64,000 nucleotides of DNA. It comes from Sipunculus nudus. Taxonomy: Eukaryota; Annelida; Sipuncula; Golfingiida; Sipunculidae. Shown in pieces: positions 13,524-26,311 of this stretch (the first letter of the stretch is position 1; every line of letters begins with the position of its first letter). Under the pieces are notes generated by a model, which was given only the letters and a program-made list of their open reading frames with translations, had not been told where the DNA came from and searched no databases. The DNA lies in NCBI GenBank assembly GCA_026874595.1, contig CM049318.1:46914456-46978455 (forward strand), written 5' to 3'. A program made the translations under genes and the position numbers.

Positions 13524-14207
13524 TAATAGACATTTTTATGTACCTTTATTGCAAACTCATCAGCAAGCGTTAATAACTATAGATGAAGCTGACAACCAGC
13601 TGGCCACAAGGTATTCTCTGACCATGTGATTTTTTTATCCTTGGAATCATGAATTTGTCACGGTGGATTATGTTGACCAACAAAAACAATGAAAATAAAT
13701 CCAAACTAATATTCTGAATGTACAGTATATAAATATGTTTTTTGGTGATAATAAAATGTTTAATTCCAATATAAAGCTTTCTTTTTTCATATGTATCATG
13801 CATAATTTTTTTCATAACCAACACCAAATATTCCCAATTTGTCCATTAGAATTAAAGCTTAATACAAACCCTAGGAAATGCAACACATATACAGTGTTAG
13901 TGGTGAAAAGGCTAACACTCAGACGCACTATCACTGTCATATCAAATCACATCACTTGTTCTCATTTTTGAGTGCTTTCAAGTGTATCCCTAAGGTCAAG
14001 GTCACCCATTTTCCAATAAAATTGTGAACTTGGTTGACCCAATTGTGTATCAAAGTTGAGACAAAAATCTGCAAACACTTCAAAAGTTATGAGGTTCTTC
14101 ATAATAATGGATATCAGTTTATTTGACCTTGAAGATTAAGGTTAAGATCACTAGTTTTTGTTCACCTCCCAAAAAAGTGCTTGAAAATTTGTGTATCAAA
14201 TTAAAAG
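13524..14207. other. Unassigned AT-rich DNA
   Basis: No element ends and no convincing gene. A composite half-site string 'aaggtcaaggtcacc' lies near 13994, before the B-type element. Open frames are short and AT-driven. Confidence 0.45.
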
Positions 14208-15597
14208 AAACTAGGGACCCATGGGTCTCAACGCTCTGCTGCATTTATCTATAAGGATATATGTTTATGAGGTTTTCCAAAATATTGATCCTGTGATCAG
14301 TTTGAAGCCAACCTGTCTACCCAAACTGGAGTTATCATCCATAAACTAATGTGTGAATGGATGGGCCCTGTGAGCTTAACCTTTGACCTTATGACCCCAA
14401 AATCAAAATGAAACTTCCCCTATTGGCAGCTCAGCTATATGTGCAAGATGGAAGGTTTTGGATGAAAAGTTTGGCTCAAAATGTATCCACAATCTTTCTA
14501 AAGTAGTGGGTACTGTGACCTTGACCTTTGATCTCATGACCCCAAAATCAAAGGGATTCTTACTTTAGTGGTGGGCCATATATAAGTCAAGTTTGAAACC
14601 AATATTTCAAACCAAACTGGTGTTATCATCTGGAAACTAATATATGTGTATTGATGGCCCCCATGACCTTTACCTTGTGACCCCAAAATCCATAAGTTAC
14701 TTCCACTATTGGCAGGTGAGCATCATCTAGAAGATAGAATGTTTGGGACAGAAAGTTTGGCTAAAAATACATCAACAATCTTTTTAAAGAAGTGGGTCCT
14801 GTGACCTTGACCTTTGGCCTTATGACCCCAAAATCAAAAGTGTTCTTACATTATTGGTGGGTCATATATAAGTCAAAATGGAAACCAATATGTCGATCTG
14901 AACTGGAGTTATCATCCAGAAACAAATATGTGGACAGATGGGCCCCTGTGAAGATGACCTTTGACCTTGTGACCCCCAAATCGATCAGTTTCTTCCCCTA
15001 TTGGCAGCTCAGCTATATGTGCAAGATGGAGGTTTTGGATGAAAAGTTTGGCTTAAAAAGCATCCCCAATCTTTCTAAATTAGTGGGTACTGTGACCTTG
15101 TCCTTTGACCTCATGACCCCAAAAACCACACGGTTAAGTTTGAAACCAATATGTCAAACTAAACTGGAGTTATCATCTGGAAACTAATTTGTGAACAGAT
15201 GGCCCCTGTGACCTTGACCTTTGACCATGTGACCCCAAATTCATTTATGTTCTCCCTATACTGGCAAGTCAGATAAATGTGCAAAATGGAAAGATTGGGA
15301 TGAAAAGCTTGGCTTAAAATGCAGCCGTAATCTTTTTTAAAAAGTGAGTCCTGTGACCTTGACCTTTGACCTCATGACCCCAAAATCATATAGGTTCTTG
15401 CTTTAGTGGTGGGCCATATGTAATTCAAGTTTAAAATCCATGTGTCAATACAACCATCTGAAATGATAACTATATGGCATCCACTTATGAAAAACACACC
15501 AGGTTTTGGGACACTAGATGTAATTACATCTACATGATCTGACATGATTGTTGTCATTTTATAGTGAAAAAAATTTAAAATATTCGTTTAAATAACA
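14208..15597 (+). mobile_element. Family B-ended element with a TGACCTTGACCTTTGACC core (right end missing)
   Basis: The left end is a variant of the B terminus (CTAGGGACCCATGGGTCTC then CGCTC). The interior is a tandem array, with about 290 bp between equivalent sites, carrying eight GTGACCTTGACCTTTGACC-like motifs near 14370, 14515, 14662, 14801, 14950, 15092, 15207 and 15353. The linkers ('gatgaaaagtttggct', 'ctggagttatcatc') are shared with 11800-12400 and 36000-36850. No right terminus was seen before the family A element at 15598. Confidence 0.6.
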
Positions 15598-18022
15598 ACA
15601 AGGCCTACAGGCCTAATGCAAACCTGTGCATTGGGAAATAAACCAGGTAAAATGCTTCAATGCTGGACCATTACTTTTCATGAATATGAACAATGCAAGT
15701 ACTAAACATTTTGAATGTGAAACAATTACACAAACATCATTGCTGAAATTCTGGCATGGGTGCACACAACACAAAAATGATTGTAGCTGGCACCACCAGT
15801 CTTGTATACAACGAAGCTATCAGAGGTATATATATATGCCCAATTTCAGACTGATATATCAAACCCCTCCTGAGAAAAACGCAGGGACACACACTGTGCA
15901 AAAGTCATTGTAGGTGGCGACACCTGTCTTGTGAGCGAGAAAGCCATCAAAGACAGGTCAAAATATTAGGCCAATACATCAAACTTACCTTGAGTCTGAT
16001 GTATGGGGCTGACCAGGCTTAGGTGAGAAAGGCAATTGCCCCAAGTGAACTGTGACAAATTGCTTATTCAGGCTACTGCACTGAGTGAACTCATGACCTG
16101 CACCTGGCTAGACTGAGTGAACTTTTGACCTGAACTTGGCTGCACTGAGTGAACTCTTGACCTGTTGCATAATCTGACACAGCTGGCAGTCTGCCAAAGC
16201 TAGGAATAGATCCAGGCTGAACTTTTGTGCCAAATTTGATGCAGTGGGCAGTCTGCCAATGCTATAAATAGAAAGCAGCTACTGCACTGAGTGAACTCCT
16301 GACCTATACCTGGCTGCACTGAGTGAACTCTTGACCTGCTGCCTTAGATATAAATAGATCCAGACTGACCTTTGTCCTGTTGCCAAATCTGAAATAGTAG
16401 CCACACCTTTGCATTAGCTCTCAGATTGGCTCCACATGCAGCCCTGAGGGGCATGACACACACGAGGTGATCACATGGTGCCCATGAGGTGTTCACATGT
16501 CACCCATGAGGTGATCACATGCCTTGTGCTTGGGCTATACTGATTGAACTCTTGACCTATATCTGGCAGCACTGAATGAACTCTTGATCTGTTGCCAAAT
16601 CTGAAACAGTTGGCAGTTTCTTAACCTATTTAAAATTACAGACACAATCTTGGCCTGTTGGTAAATCTGTTTACACATACTGAAAGACTTTGGCTTAAAT
16701 ACTTTTTTTTTCAAGCTGACATATTCATAACTTTTTATCAAAATATCTAGAATAATAAAAGATGCAGTCCTTCATTGATAAAGGTCCAATAGTTCTGCCA
16801 AAAATCACTCAAGTAAACTTGAACAAAAGCCACCTAAGAATTATTTTTGTGCAATGTTACAGAAAACATAATTGAAACAATAATTTTGTAGAAGAACACT
16901 ATTGCAGTCCTCAGTTTGAAATAGGCATAATAATGGCCATAAGACCAATTTAAGCTTTTCACGACTCAACCAAAAAACTCAATCTATTCTGATATGATTG
17001 AAAGAATCATGTCCTAGGATAATTTTTTAAAAAAAATTGAACAATTCAACTTGACAGTTTCATCACAAACATTTTAAGCTGAATGAGGCTAAAATTATGA
17101 GGATTTTGGCCCATAAAAAACAGGTCAATGTAGGCGGCACCACAAAATCTGCAACTTCAAATATGAGTCATGTGACCAACATTTGCAAAATACTGGGTAA
17201 TGCTAGCTTCTGTCATTTTTGAGATTACTATGTCAGTAAGCTTACTTGGCCAAATGACTAAGTTCAAATTTGTGTAACTCCGATAAAATTCATCAAATGC
17301 AAACCATTTGATCAAACTTGAGAGGGGTTCATTTCTGTAAAATATTGAACAAGTTGGCTGGACCGTTTACAAAAAGAAGACTTTTAAAGGTTTTTAAGCT
17401 TTTTCCCTATAAAATCTGAGTACATGCAGATAGCAAAAAAAATAAGCTGAATCCCACATCATTTGATATGTGACAGATTATTGCATAAAATCTGGGGATG
17501 GTAGCTCCTGCTATTCCTGAGAAATTATGGGCTAATGTACAGATGACCAATGACCCCTGTACAAAAAAAGGTCAATGCAGGTGGCACCACCAATACCTCA
17601 GTTTCATATATGACTCATGTGACCAACACTGGCATAAATTTGGTGATGATAGCTCAGGCCATTTCTGAGACAGTCATCTGTCCAAAAAAGCATACTAAAA
17701 TGACAAAGTTCAACTTCCTGTAACTCGGCCAAAATTCACTGAACCTGAACCATTCGAACAAACTTGTAAGAGATGATATAAAAGATTATTTCTGTGATAT
17801 ATTGAACAATTTGGCTTGACCGTTTCTTTGGAGAAGATTTTTAAAGTTTTTTTTTATTTTTTTCTCATTTAAATATAAGAAAATGCAGAGTTTTTCAGAT
17901 GGCTAATTTTTTACATTACATTTCATGATGCTAGCTCCAGTCGTTTTCGAATAGTATTGGTTAACATACAGACAATGGACTACGGACGCCGCCACAACAT
18001 CGGATAAGCTCACGGGTTCACT
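15598..18022 (+). mobile_element. Family A element, about 2.4 kb, near full length
   Basis: Left end AACAAGGCCTACAGGCCTAA, then core half-units with GGTGGCGACACC-type sites, a 'tgcactgagtgaactcttgacctg' repeat zone (16080-16570), and the conserved last kilobase. The right end GATAAGCTCACGGGTTCACTAA directly abuts the left end of the next family B element. The copy at 51217-53563 is colinear with it over almost its whole length. No protein-coding capacity. Confidence 0.8.
16461..16526 (+). repeat. 22-bp tandem repeat, 3 copies
   Basis: Three consecutive 22-bp units of the form CATGAGGTGATCACATGGTG plus CC. The sister element at 51939-52048 has five units of the same sequence, so copy number changed after the two copies diverged. 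Confidence 0.85.
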
Positions 18023-18550
18023 AACAAGGGACCCATTGGTCACGGCGCTCAGCTGATCATGATTGTACTATAAATGTTTCTGCACTGTGATACTATATCG
18101 AGTCGATAAAGCTTATGAATATCATGGACATGTTGGGCTATTATAAAGGAATGTAATGTAATATGTGAGTAAATGATAAATGAAATTACCTGACTGATGG
18201 ATCAATAGAGTCAAATAGTGTTTTTTTTTTTATTTATTTAGGAGGGGTTGAAAATTGTGATATATTTGAGCAAATGTGAATGCAATGACAGCAGTAATAA
18301 GCAGTAGTAGAATGATAATAAGGCTATTTGTTGAAGGATCTAAAGTGTATGGTAGTCAGCAAGCTTTCAATTTGATAGATATGATGTTATGATTAACTAT
18401 GCTGATGAAGTGATTTATGAATTTGTGACTGTATGACACAATATCTCTTTAGTCTTGACAAGGTACATTATTGTGATGCCCACTATGTCTACATATTACA
18501 CAATATTGACATAATTTCTGGCATGTACATAGGTACCTATGGACGAATAG

Positions 18551-18553
18551 TTA
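18551..18553. other. Target-site duplication TTA (left; right copy at 20283-20285)
   Basis: TTA on both sides of the 18554-20282 element, present once at the paralogous empty site 8904-8906. Confidence 0.85.
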
Positions 18554-20282
18554 GGCCAGACTTTTTTAATTTTTCGGTTTACAAACCCGCCGACCTCCGA
18601 TTTCCTCATTTCAGAAAAAAAATAAAATTGGCATTTTGACTTTTTTCCCCTTTTATATTGCGTCGCCCAATCCATCATGGTTGTTGACAAATGAGTGACA
18701 GTGTGTATTAGATCACCTCAAACGTTAGAACTCTTATGATTGGCTAATAAGGCCACTTTCTTAATGACAGATGGAGGGTTTAAGCCAATCACAATAGGGT
18801 ATCCTTGGGCCATAAATGCAATTGTTTGGCCATCAAGTAGTCAAAAGATTCAGCAGGGAAATTGAGAATTCTTGGAGAGTTTTCAAAGTTCGTTTTCTGC
18901 ACTACAGTCCATTTTCAAACCAGCGTTTAGGTCATATTTGTTTAACATATTTGTTATAGATAGATGTGAATTAGAAAAGGAAATTAGTTTGGTTGCATAG
19001 CGGCTTTACCAGCGTGCCACTGTTAATAACTTGCTGGATATACAAACAAATTTACTTCTTAAGACTAATTATTGCACTCAAAGTCAGACGCTATTTATTA
19101 CTGCAAATTGGCCAAGTTTCACAAGTTTACTCTTAAAAAATATTATAACTTGTCAAAACTTAAAAACGTAGTCTTGTAAAGCTTAAAAGAAATTCAAAAT
19201 TACTGAACAGATGAAATTATATACTGCATGAGATCGTCATGTACGCTTTGAAAACTCCAGGAATTCTCATGGTTTCTGCAGTATTTCCGACTATCCGTAG
19301 TCTTAGTGGCGCGGTTTTATGTGAAGCGTTGGCTTTGCGGATATTTTTATAGTCAAAACAAAAGCAAGCTAAAATGAAAGCCATTTAAAATGCAGAAACT
19401 TTGAAAGGTTTCATTTAATTGTTCCAAACGGATGTGATGGAAGCTTTGATGTCACATTGCCGAAAAGCAATTCCGGACTGACAGTGGCCAAGTGACGGCA
19501 TATTAAACTGAGTACGGTACGTACTGTCACGGCCGTGGTAAGAAATGCAGATGAATTAATTAGGTTATTAATACTTTTTAAAATTTTAAAATAGTTGAAT
19601 AATTCAATGTGATATCCAATGGAGACCTCACTTTATTAGCAGTTGTTGTATATTCAAAGGACTGTCAAACATGCGCAACACCAAAAAGGAAAGGTCATGG
19701 TCATGAATCAAACAACTCGTGTTCCATGTTGTTGACATTTGATAAACAATACTCAATAGGCCAATAGCTGCAAGTCGCATATTGTCATTGTTATTGTCAT
19801 TCACGACTGAAAAACAAAAACTGCAGTCTATCATGCTAGCAGTGAATATTTAGTTTTCTCCTTGCATATCTGACAAAAATATATTATTTTGTATTTGTAT
19901 AAGTGTTTGACTGTTCTTTAATTTGTAAAACTTTATAAAATAGGTAGTTCACTTGGCAGGGACAGTGACTTAATTTTTATTTCAGGTGTTAATTTACCTT
20001 CAATGACAATTAAATGGCTTGAAATAACATGGCACACGCAAGATTCATGTGGAAAACTCAAGAGGATGATGATAATATTTTAATTTTTATATATTATTTT
20101 ATATATTTTATACAGGTTTATATAGAGCCATTTAAATATGAATTTTATAACCAAACTGTACAATACAGGATTCACGAACACCAGTATCCAGGTTTGTTCC
20201 AATTTTTTTTTTTTTCCCCTACCTCCTACCTATCACTTTTGTCAATCATGTTCGTAAACCAAAGAATTAAAACAGTCTGGCC
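18554..20282. mobile_element. Harbinger-like DNA transposon, non-autonomous, 1729 bp
   Basis: The ends are inverted repeats of about 33 bp. The left begins GGCCAGACTTTTTTAATT and, on the minus strand, the right begins GGCCAGACTGTTTTAATT; both continue to GGTTTAC. The element is flanked by TTA at 18551-18553 and 20283-20285. The related B element retains a single TTA at 8904-8906 with identical flanks, so this is a true insertion with a 3-bp duplication. A TTA/TAA target site with GGCC-starting ends is typical of PIF/Harbinger, but no transposase is visible, so assignment rests on the ends. The interior (about 18640-20220) is unlike the rest of the window and might include captured host sequence. 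Confidence 0.8.
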
Positions 20283-22781
20283 TTATACAAAATATTAAAG
20301 TATAAATATATCTGATTCATCTTGTTCTTGCTTACTGAGGCTGAGTTTGGGATGGGGTTCGGAGAAGGGAAAAGTGAGGGCAGCACGAAGGTGGATGTAG
20401 AAATATTCTATTGTAATGTTTTTCATTTATATAAGAATATGAAAAGCTTAGAGGAAAGGGGCCCTCCTACTTCGTTATCGTAAAGTTCTAAATATATGAT
20501 TGCAAACTAATACTCTGACAAGACTGTCATGAAGAAAAACAGTAAAATTTTGAGATACTGTGATGCATATGAAAATTTACAGATGGACAGGCAAGTGGAC
20601 AGAATGGACTAATACCTATATTTCACTTTTAAGGGAATAATGCATTTAAGTTTATATATAATCCTATTTTATTTAAGCATATCAACTTTTTCCATTAAGA
20701 AGTTTTTATCTGAATCATTTTTTTTAATCACCGGCTTTATAAATTTTTAATAAAAAAACCTGAAAATATAAGTTAAAATATTAGAATTGTTGCAAAAGTT
20801 GCAATCATTATATATACAGAGTAAAATATTGAAACTATAAGTTAAAATATTAGAATTGTTGCAAAAGTTGCAATCATCATATATCCAGAGTGTAGCTCAT
20901 ATTGGGTCATATTATGCATACACATATATTTTATTATTTTTAAACCATAAATGTTTAAACTGAATTTAAAAGAAAATAATGCCACAACATGGCATCTACA
21001 AGAATATTCCTTGAATCACTATTAAAAAGTTTTGCACATTGGAGTTTTCAGTACATGCTTAATTTTATTCACCAAAATAAAATAAAAGTAAATTTGATAA
21101 AACAAAACATCTTTTCAAATAAAGTATACACACTGTTGGTTGAATGAGGGACAAAAAATATCATTGTGCTAATTACTATCCCAGTTTTAATTTATTACTG
21201 GAATTAATAGTCAATTTCACACCTGGTGAAGTTTTTACTCTTCTGAAGTAAGGAATTACTTATCTGATGAACATCCACACTTTCATAACAATACACCACT
21301 TTGTGGACACAATTAAATGTACACTTTAATCATTGTAACCCTGGTGGTACAATACAAAATCTAAAATGTAGCATAGCCTAGAATAAGAATGAATCAAATA
21401 CAGAAAATAATAACATTCATCTAGTTTATGCACCATCTGGGGGGAGGGGGGAGTGCAGGGCAGAGGGGAAGCCTGCTGGTAGTGGCCAGGCTGACCCAAG
21501 GCAAGCTGCCTGGGGTGGGTTACATAATGCAAGTGAAGGCTGTACTACTAGGTGGGCTATATGGAAACAACACTTGACATGGTGTATGAAAACATGAATA
21601 AAAGCTATTCTTTCCAATCAATTTCTTTGAAATTTCAGATTTTAAAAGATTAAATCCTTATGTATATATGCTGTGAAAATTAAATCAACAGTGCCAAAGT
21701 TGGACAAAATTTAAGGTATTGATTTTTTATTTATGCTAATAACTTGAAAAATTTGCAAAATTCAGGTCTAATTTTTGGTAAACAATTGAATCTTGATTAA
21801 ATAAAGTTATATTCCTGAAAAAAAGTCTCAGGTTCAGCAATTCTCATGTTAGGGAGTAAATATATTTCCTGATTTTTTTAAAAATTGCATTATGTTTTGG
21901 CCCATAAGTTCAAAATAATACCCAAAACTGACCTAATTTTTGGTTTATTCATAGAAAATGTATGAAAGAATGTGAATACTAAATACGATCAAAAACAGAT
22001 CAGTGGTTTTGATATAAGGCAGCCCTGAAGTGTAACAATGGCTTTTTTCATGGAAAACGGAGTTTTTTTCCTTAATATCTCGAAGGAATGAAGTCCTAAT
22101 GACCCAATTTTCGGTATGGTAGGAGATTTTGGGGACATCTAAAATTATGCCAACAGCCTGGGAAGCATAGAGATGTGCACTGAATGACCTACAGTCATCA
22201 AAGTGGACTGCTTCACAATGTAAGGGAATACAACAAGAGCCTCCAAAAAAATTCAATAACTAGCCTAATTTTGCAGGATTTATTTTCAAATTTCAGATTT
22301 TAACATATTAAATCCTTATGTATACACGCTGTGAAAATTAAATCCACAGTACTTACTGGAAAAAAGTCCCTACCTTTAACACTTTTGGTCTTAAGTGACC
22401 AAATATCTTCCTGATTTTTTTACAAAGTCCATTATGTTTGGGCCCATAACTTTTTTAAATTATATAAAACAGACTTAATATCTGGCATGTACATAGGAAC
22501 TATATAGAAGAATATTTATGGTAAATATGAAGAAAACCCTATGAGTGGTTTTGATATTAGGCAGTCCTGAAGTGTGGAAATAGATTACTAATAAAAAATT
22601 GAGGTTTTTCCTTAATATCTCAAAGGAATGAAGTTCTATTGACCCAATTTTCGGCATGGTAGGAGATTTTTGGGACATCTAACTGTATGCCAAATTTCAG
22701 ATTCATAGGTCCAATAGTGTCGAAAAGTGCCAGTCTTACGGACGGACATCCGGACAATGGACCACGACTATAGCTCAGATG

Positions 22782-24138
22782 CGCATATTGAATGCAAAAT
22801 TATAATACAGATACATCTCACTGATGGCAAAATCTTGAATTAAGTTGAGTATGGATACCAATTATTTATAATCTATGTATAGCAGTCTTTATATACCCAC
22901 ACAGAGCTGTATACCTGTGACTGTTAACATTGCTTGGCATGAAGAATTTCTAAAATCATAAATCTACATTTTTTAAAAGCTTTAAAAAACATTCTTGTCA
23001 ATATTAACCATAGATAACCTGAAATCTGAAGGTCTAGAGGCATGATGTAATGGATGCTGATAAACTGGTGCAAGGCTAGATGAATCTGCTTTACACAGCT
23101 AACATATACGGTAAAATGACTTAATTCAATCATATATTTCAGCCAAAATTCATTCTTTGGAACCATAAAAGATAATCATTATAGGAATTATTCAGGGAAT
23201 TATTCTTGTAAAATATTAAACAAATTGGCCTCAGTGGCGTCAGTCAAAAAATGTTTTGCAGGTCTATAACTCATATGTGAAAATACAGCCAAATGGCTAA
23301 GTTAAGCTTCCCATAACTCAGCCAAAAATCACTGAACCAAAACCATTTGAACAAACTTGAATTATCAACATCTAAGGATAATTAATGTGTTAGATTTAAG
23401 AATTTGGCCCAGTGGTTTTTGAGAAGATCTTTGTAGCCACTGAGCTGAAATTGGGCTGTTATGGCATATGACTAAATTTCAGCTTCCCATAACTCAGCCA
23501 AAAGTCACTGAACTGAGACCATTTGAACAAACTTCAGAAAGCACTACCATAGGATCATTTCTGTGTGATATTAAACAATTTGGCCATATGGTTTCAGAGA
23601 AGAAGTTTTTTGTAGTCGTCAGTATGATATGGGCACTGATGACCCCATTAGCCGATCCAGTTTGCGCCACCAATAACTCAATTTCAGATATGACTCATGT
23701 GACCAACATTGGCATAAAATTTGGTAATGATAGCTTTAGCCGTTTCTGAGATTGTATTTTTAGTATGCTTTTTTAGGAAAGATGATTAAGTTCAACTTCC
23801 TGTAATTCAGCCAAAAATCACTGAACTTAAACCATTCAAACAAACTTGAGAGAGATTGTTCCAGGAATCATCTCTGTGAAATATTGGACAATTTGGCTGA
23901 ACAGTTTCGGAGAAGAAGATTTTTAAAGCTTATTTAGCTTTTTCCCTATAAAATCTAAGAAAATGCAGTTACCCAAAAAAAAGCAAAATCTGATAAGAGT
24001 TTTTCAGATGACTAATTTTTTGCATAAAATTTTGTGATGCTAACTCCTGCTGTTTTCAAGATAGTATGGGTTAACGTACAGACGACGGATGAAGGACGAC
24101 GCCACAACATTGCATAAGCTCACAGGTTAGCTAAAAAT
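22782..24138 (+). mobile_element. Family A 3'-part fragment (about 1.36 kb)
   Basis: Begins 'gcatattgaatgcaaaatt' and is colinear with 53564-54913 to the right end (CATAAGCTCACAGGTTAGCTAAAAAT). It includes blocks 'actcagccaaaa', 'accatttgaacaaactt', a decayed palindrome near 23663 and 'ccctataaaatctaagaaaa'. It joins directly to a family B fragment at ATACAGGTGGCGCCACC. Confidence 0.7.
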
Positions 24139-24406
24139 ACAGGTGGCGCCACCACTTTTTTGGAACTGACAAAACTACTCATTGTCAATATTCAAGGCAA
24201 GATTCATGACAATCCATGCATTAATTATAAAGATATTTCAGGTTTCCAAGGAGATTTTTTATTGACCTCCCTGGATATTCACTTAGAAGTTTCAAGGTCG
24301 AGCAGTTACGATTTGTGCCCTTCTAATGGACGGCCGGATGTCCGGACGGCCAACGGACAAAGCGCCATTCCTATACCTCAGTTGACTTACAGTCAGCTGA
24401 GCTAAG
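24139..24406 (+). mobile_element. Family B right-end fragment
   Basis: Starts at an intact GGTGGCGCCACC, continues with the last part of the B unit ('gatttgtgcccttctaa'), a GGACGGCC-rich patch and the terminal palindrome ending GTCAGCTGAGCTAA. The same A-then-B junction recurs at 42140. Confidence 0.65.
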
Positions 24407-24480
24407 AATGTGCTATACTTCACAAGTACACAATTCTATGTTTCACCTGATTTGGTCACGGTCAAGGTCAACTTTATTAT

Positions 24481-24511
24481 AACAAGGCCTACAGGTCTAA
24501 TGCAAACCTAA
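24481..24511 (+). mobile_element. Family A left-end stub
   Basis: The A left end (AACAAGGCCTACAGGTCTAA) followed by only about ten more bases of the family before retrotransposon sequence begins. Confidence 0.6.
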
Positions 24512-25155
24512 TCAGTCTGTGCTCAGCAAGTACAAGGTATGGAGAAATGTCTAGAGGAGGTATGTTGATGGATGAGACCAAACCAATTAAAACTCAATTA
24601 TGGAAAAACAGAGGTAATGATAGTCACAAAGAAAGCCCAGGTGGACCTCACCAGACATATTTCTGTCCAAATTGGTTGGGAATAGATAACACCAAAGCCT
24701 TTAGTTAAGAACCTAGGTGCCAAATTAGACCATACAATGTCAATGGTGCATCAGGTTAACCTTGTTACATCTAAGATGTACTTTAATATCAGGCGCATCT
24801 CAAGGAAAAATCATCATCTTACTCCTGATATATGTGCAAAAGTGGTCATTGCTACAGTCACATCACACCTGGATTATCACAATGGTCTTCTCCTGGGTCT
24901 TCCTGACAATGCACCTTCCTCCATGCACCCACAGCACCAACTTATTTAAGAAGGCTTTTTGCACTGTACCAACCTTTTAGAGCATTATGCTCTTCATCAG
25001 ACCCACGGTCCACAAACAAAGATGGTGACAGATCTATATAAGTACTTGGTGCCAAACTATGGAATGAACTTTCACCTGACCTTTGGTCTCTAAAGTTACA
25101 AACTGCATTCAAGAAGCACCTTAAGATCTTGTTGTTTAAAAAAGTGTTTGATTAA
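24512..25155 (+). pseudogene. L2/CR1-like non-LTR retrotransposon reverse transcriptase, C-terminal remnant
   Basis: Reverse transcriptase remnant; the enzyme would copy retrotransposon RNA at the insertion site. Read in one frame from 24545, the protein shows the late-RT landmarks of L2/CR1 elements: a CLEEV-x-WM segment, NQLKLNYGKTEVMIV, then ITPKPLVKNLGAKLD, a 'SHLDYHNGLLLGLPD' block and nothing of the usual RVQN...HWLPV region. The tail (about 25040-25155) is in another frame and reads GAKLWNELSPDL...FKKHLKILLFKKVFD before TAA at 25153-25155. In-frame stops are TGA at 24566-24568 and TAG at 24683-24685. The catalytic palm, the endonuclease and everything upstream are missing, and an internal segment after about 24940 is deleted. 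It is a dead 5'-truncated copy. The clade call is from motif recall, not a search. Confidence 0.8.
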
Positions 25156-25310
25156 TTTCTATCTTTACATGAACTCATTTTAATATACTTATTTATTTTA
25201 AATGGGACTTCTGATTTTTTTTAGAATATGATTTTATATGTGAATGCTCATAGAAACACATGAACTGTTGCACCTACAAATGAAATAATAATATAATAAT
25301 AATAATCAAT
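25156..25310 (+). repeat. Retrotransposon 3' UTR and AAT-rich microsatellite tail
   Basis: Directly follows the RT stop codon and ends in repeated AAT/AATAAT at about 25285-25307. A short microsatellite tail rather than poly-A is usual for L2/CR1-type elements, which supports this as their true 3' end. Confidence 0.65.
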
Positions 25311-25857
25311 TAGATCAGTTATAATCCTTTAATAATAAAACACTTAACCATTTTTTAAAGTACTTGATTATTTTTAAGTATAAATGTGACAAGTACATGC
25401 ATGTACAAAGCATGTACTAAAGATTTAGAACAAATATACCAATTACACAAACATCAGATCACTCCTGAGATACCTGAGGTTACATGTTGGCCCGCTTGTG
25501 AACACAAGTCATGCATACTACGCCACTGATATGACACATTTATTAATGTGAGAAGGATTAATATTGTATGTTCTTCTTGTAATAAAACATGTGATATGCT
25601 TTTTAAACATAATATCACACAAAAAAAAAAGAAAATAATAAATACATGTCATTACTAGAATCTGTGTATGGGCGTAATAGGGCTTGTGTTCTACCATGGC
25701 AGCATTGGTTGATATACTTACCAGTATCTTGTTTATCATCCCCAGTGAGTTTCAGGTGACTGAAAAACTTGTACCCAATAATAGGACGAACCCCCACTAA
25801 GCCCTCCAAAATTTGGGAACCAATTTGTAGTCCTATACACGAGTAAATACAGTAATT
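25311..25857. other. Unassigned AT-rich DNA
   Basis: Short matches to family A ('acatgcatgtac', 'caattacacaaacatcag') at 25390-25470, otherwise nothing recognised. The longer minus-strand frames at 25518-25878 lack coding-like features. Confidence 0.4.
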
Positions 25858-26280
25858 GCACTGATGTCCACTACACAAAAGTGATTACAGGTTGTGCCAT
25901 CAGTCATGTGTATGACAAATCCATCAAAGATGTACGGATGTACAGATTTAAGGCCTATAAGTTAAACCTCTCCTGAGGTACATGAATGAACACTACATAA
26001 AATGACTCTAGGTGTCACCACCAGGCTTGTGTACAAGAAAACCATCAAAGATGTATGGACATGAAAATTTTCATGCCTATTGGTTAAATCACTCAAGAGA
26101 TGTGTGCATGCATGTATGCTATAAAAATAAAATTGTAGGTGGCACCACCAGTCTTGTACACAAGTAAGCTATCCAAGATGTATGGACATGCAAAATTTCA
26201 GGCCAATACATCAAACATCTCATGAAATATGGGTATGGATGGACTCAATGAAAAAAAAGATCAACGGTGGCATCATCAGT
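25858..26280 (+). mobile_element. Family A core fragment, four palindrome half-units
   Basis: Successive units carry decayed versions of GGTGGCGCCACC (near 25892, 26012, 26139 and 26264). Each is followed by 'agtcttgtgtacaa', 'catcaaagatgtatggacatg' and a 'taaac...tcctgaga' phrase, as in the A core near 49040-49330. A 23-base A run follows at 26289-26311. Confidence 0.6.
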
Positions 26281-26288
26281 TTGGTGTT

Positions 26289-26311
26289 AAAAAAAAAAAA
26301 AAAAAAAAAAA
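26289..26311. repeat. Poly-A tract (23 A)
   Basis: Uninterrupted A run next to an A-core fragment. It might be a retrotransposed poly-A tail, but no matching retrotransposed body was identified upstream. Confidence 0.9.

Larger units (their letters stand above)
18023..22779 (+). mobile_element. Family B element interrupted by a DNA transposon
   Basis: Left end AACAAGGGACCCATTGGTCA. It is colinear with the B copy at 8376-11573 except for the 1729-bp insertion at 18554-20282 and an internal difference near 22350. The right terminus is cut inside the terminal palindrome ('actatagctcagatg'), where family A sequence begins. Without the insertion the element would be about 3.0 kb. Non-coding. Confidence 0.75.
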
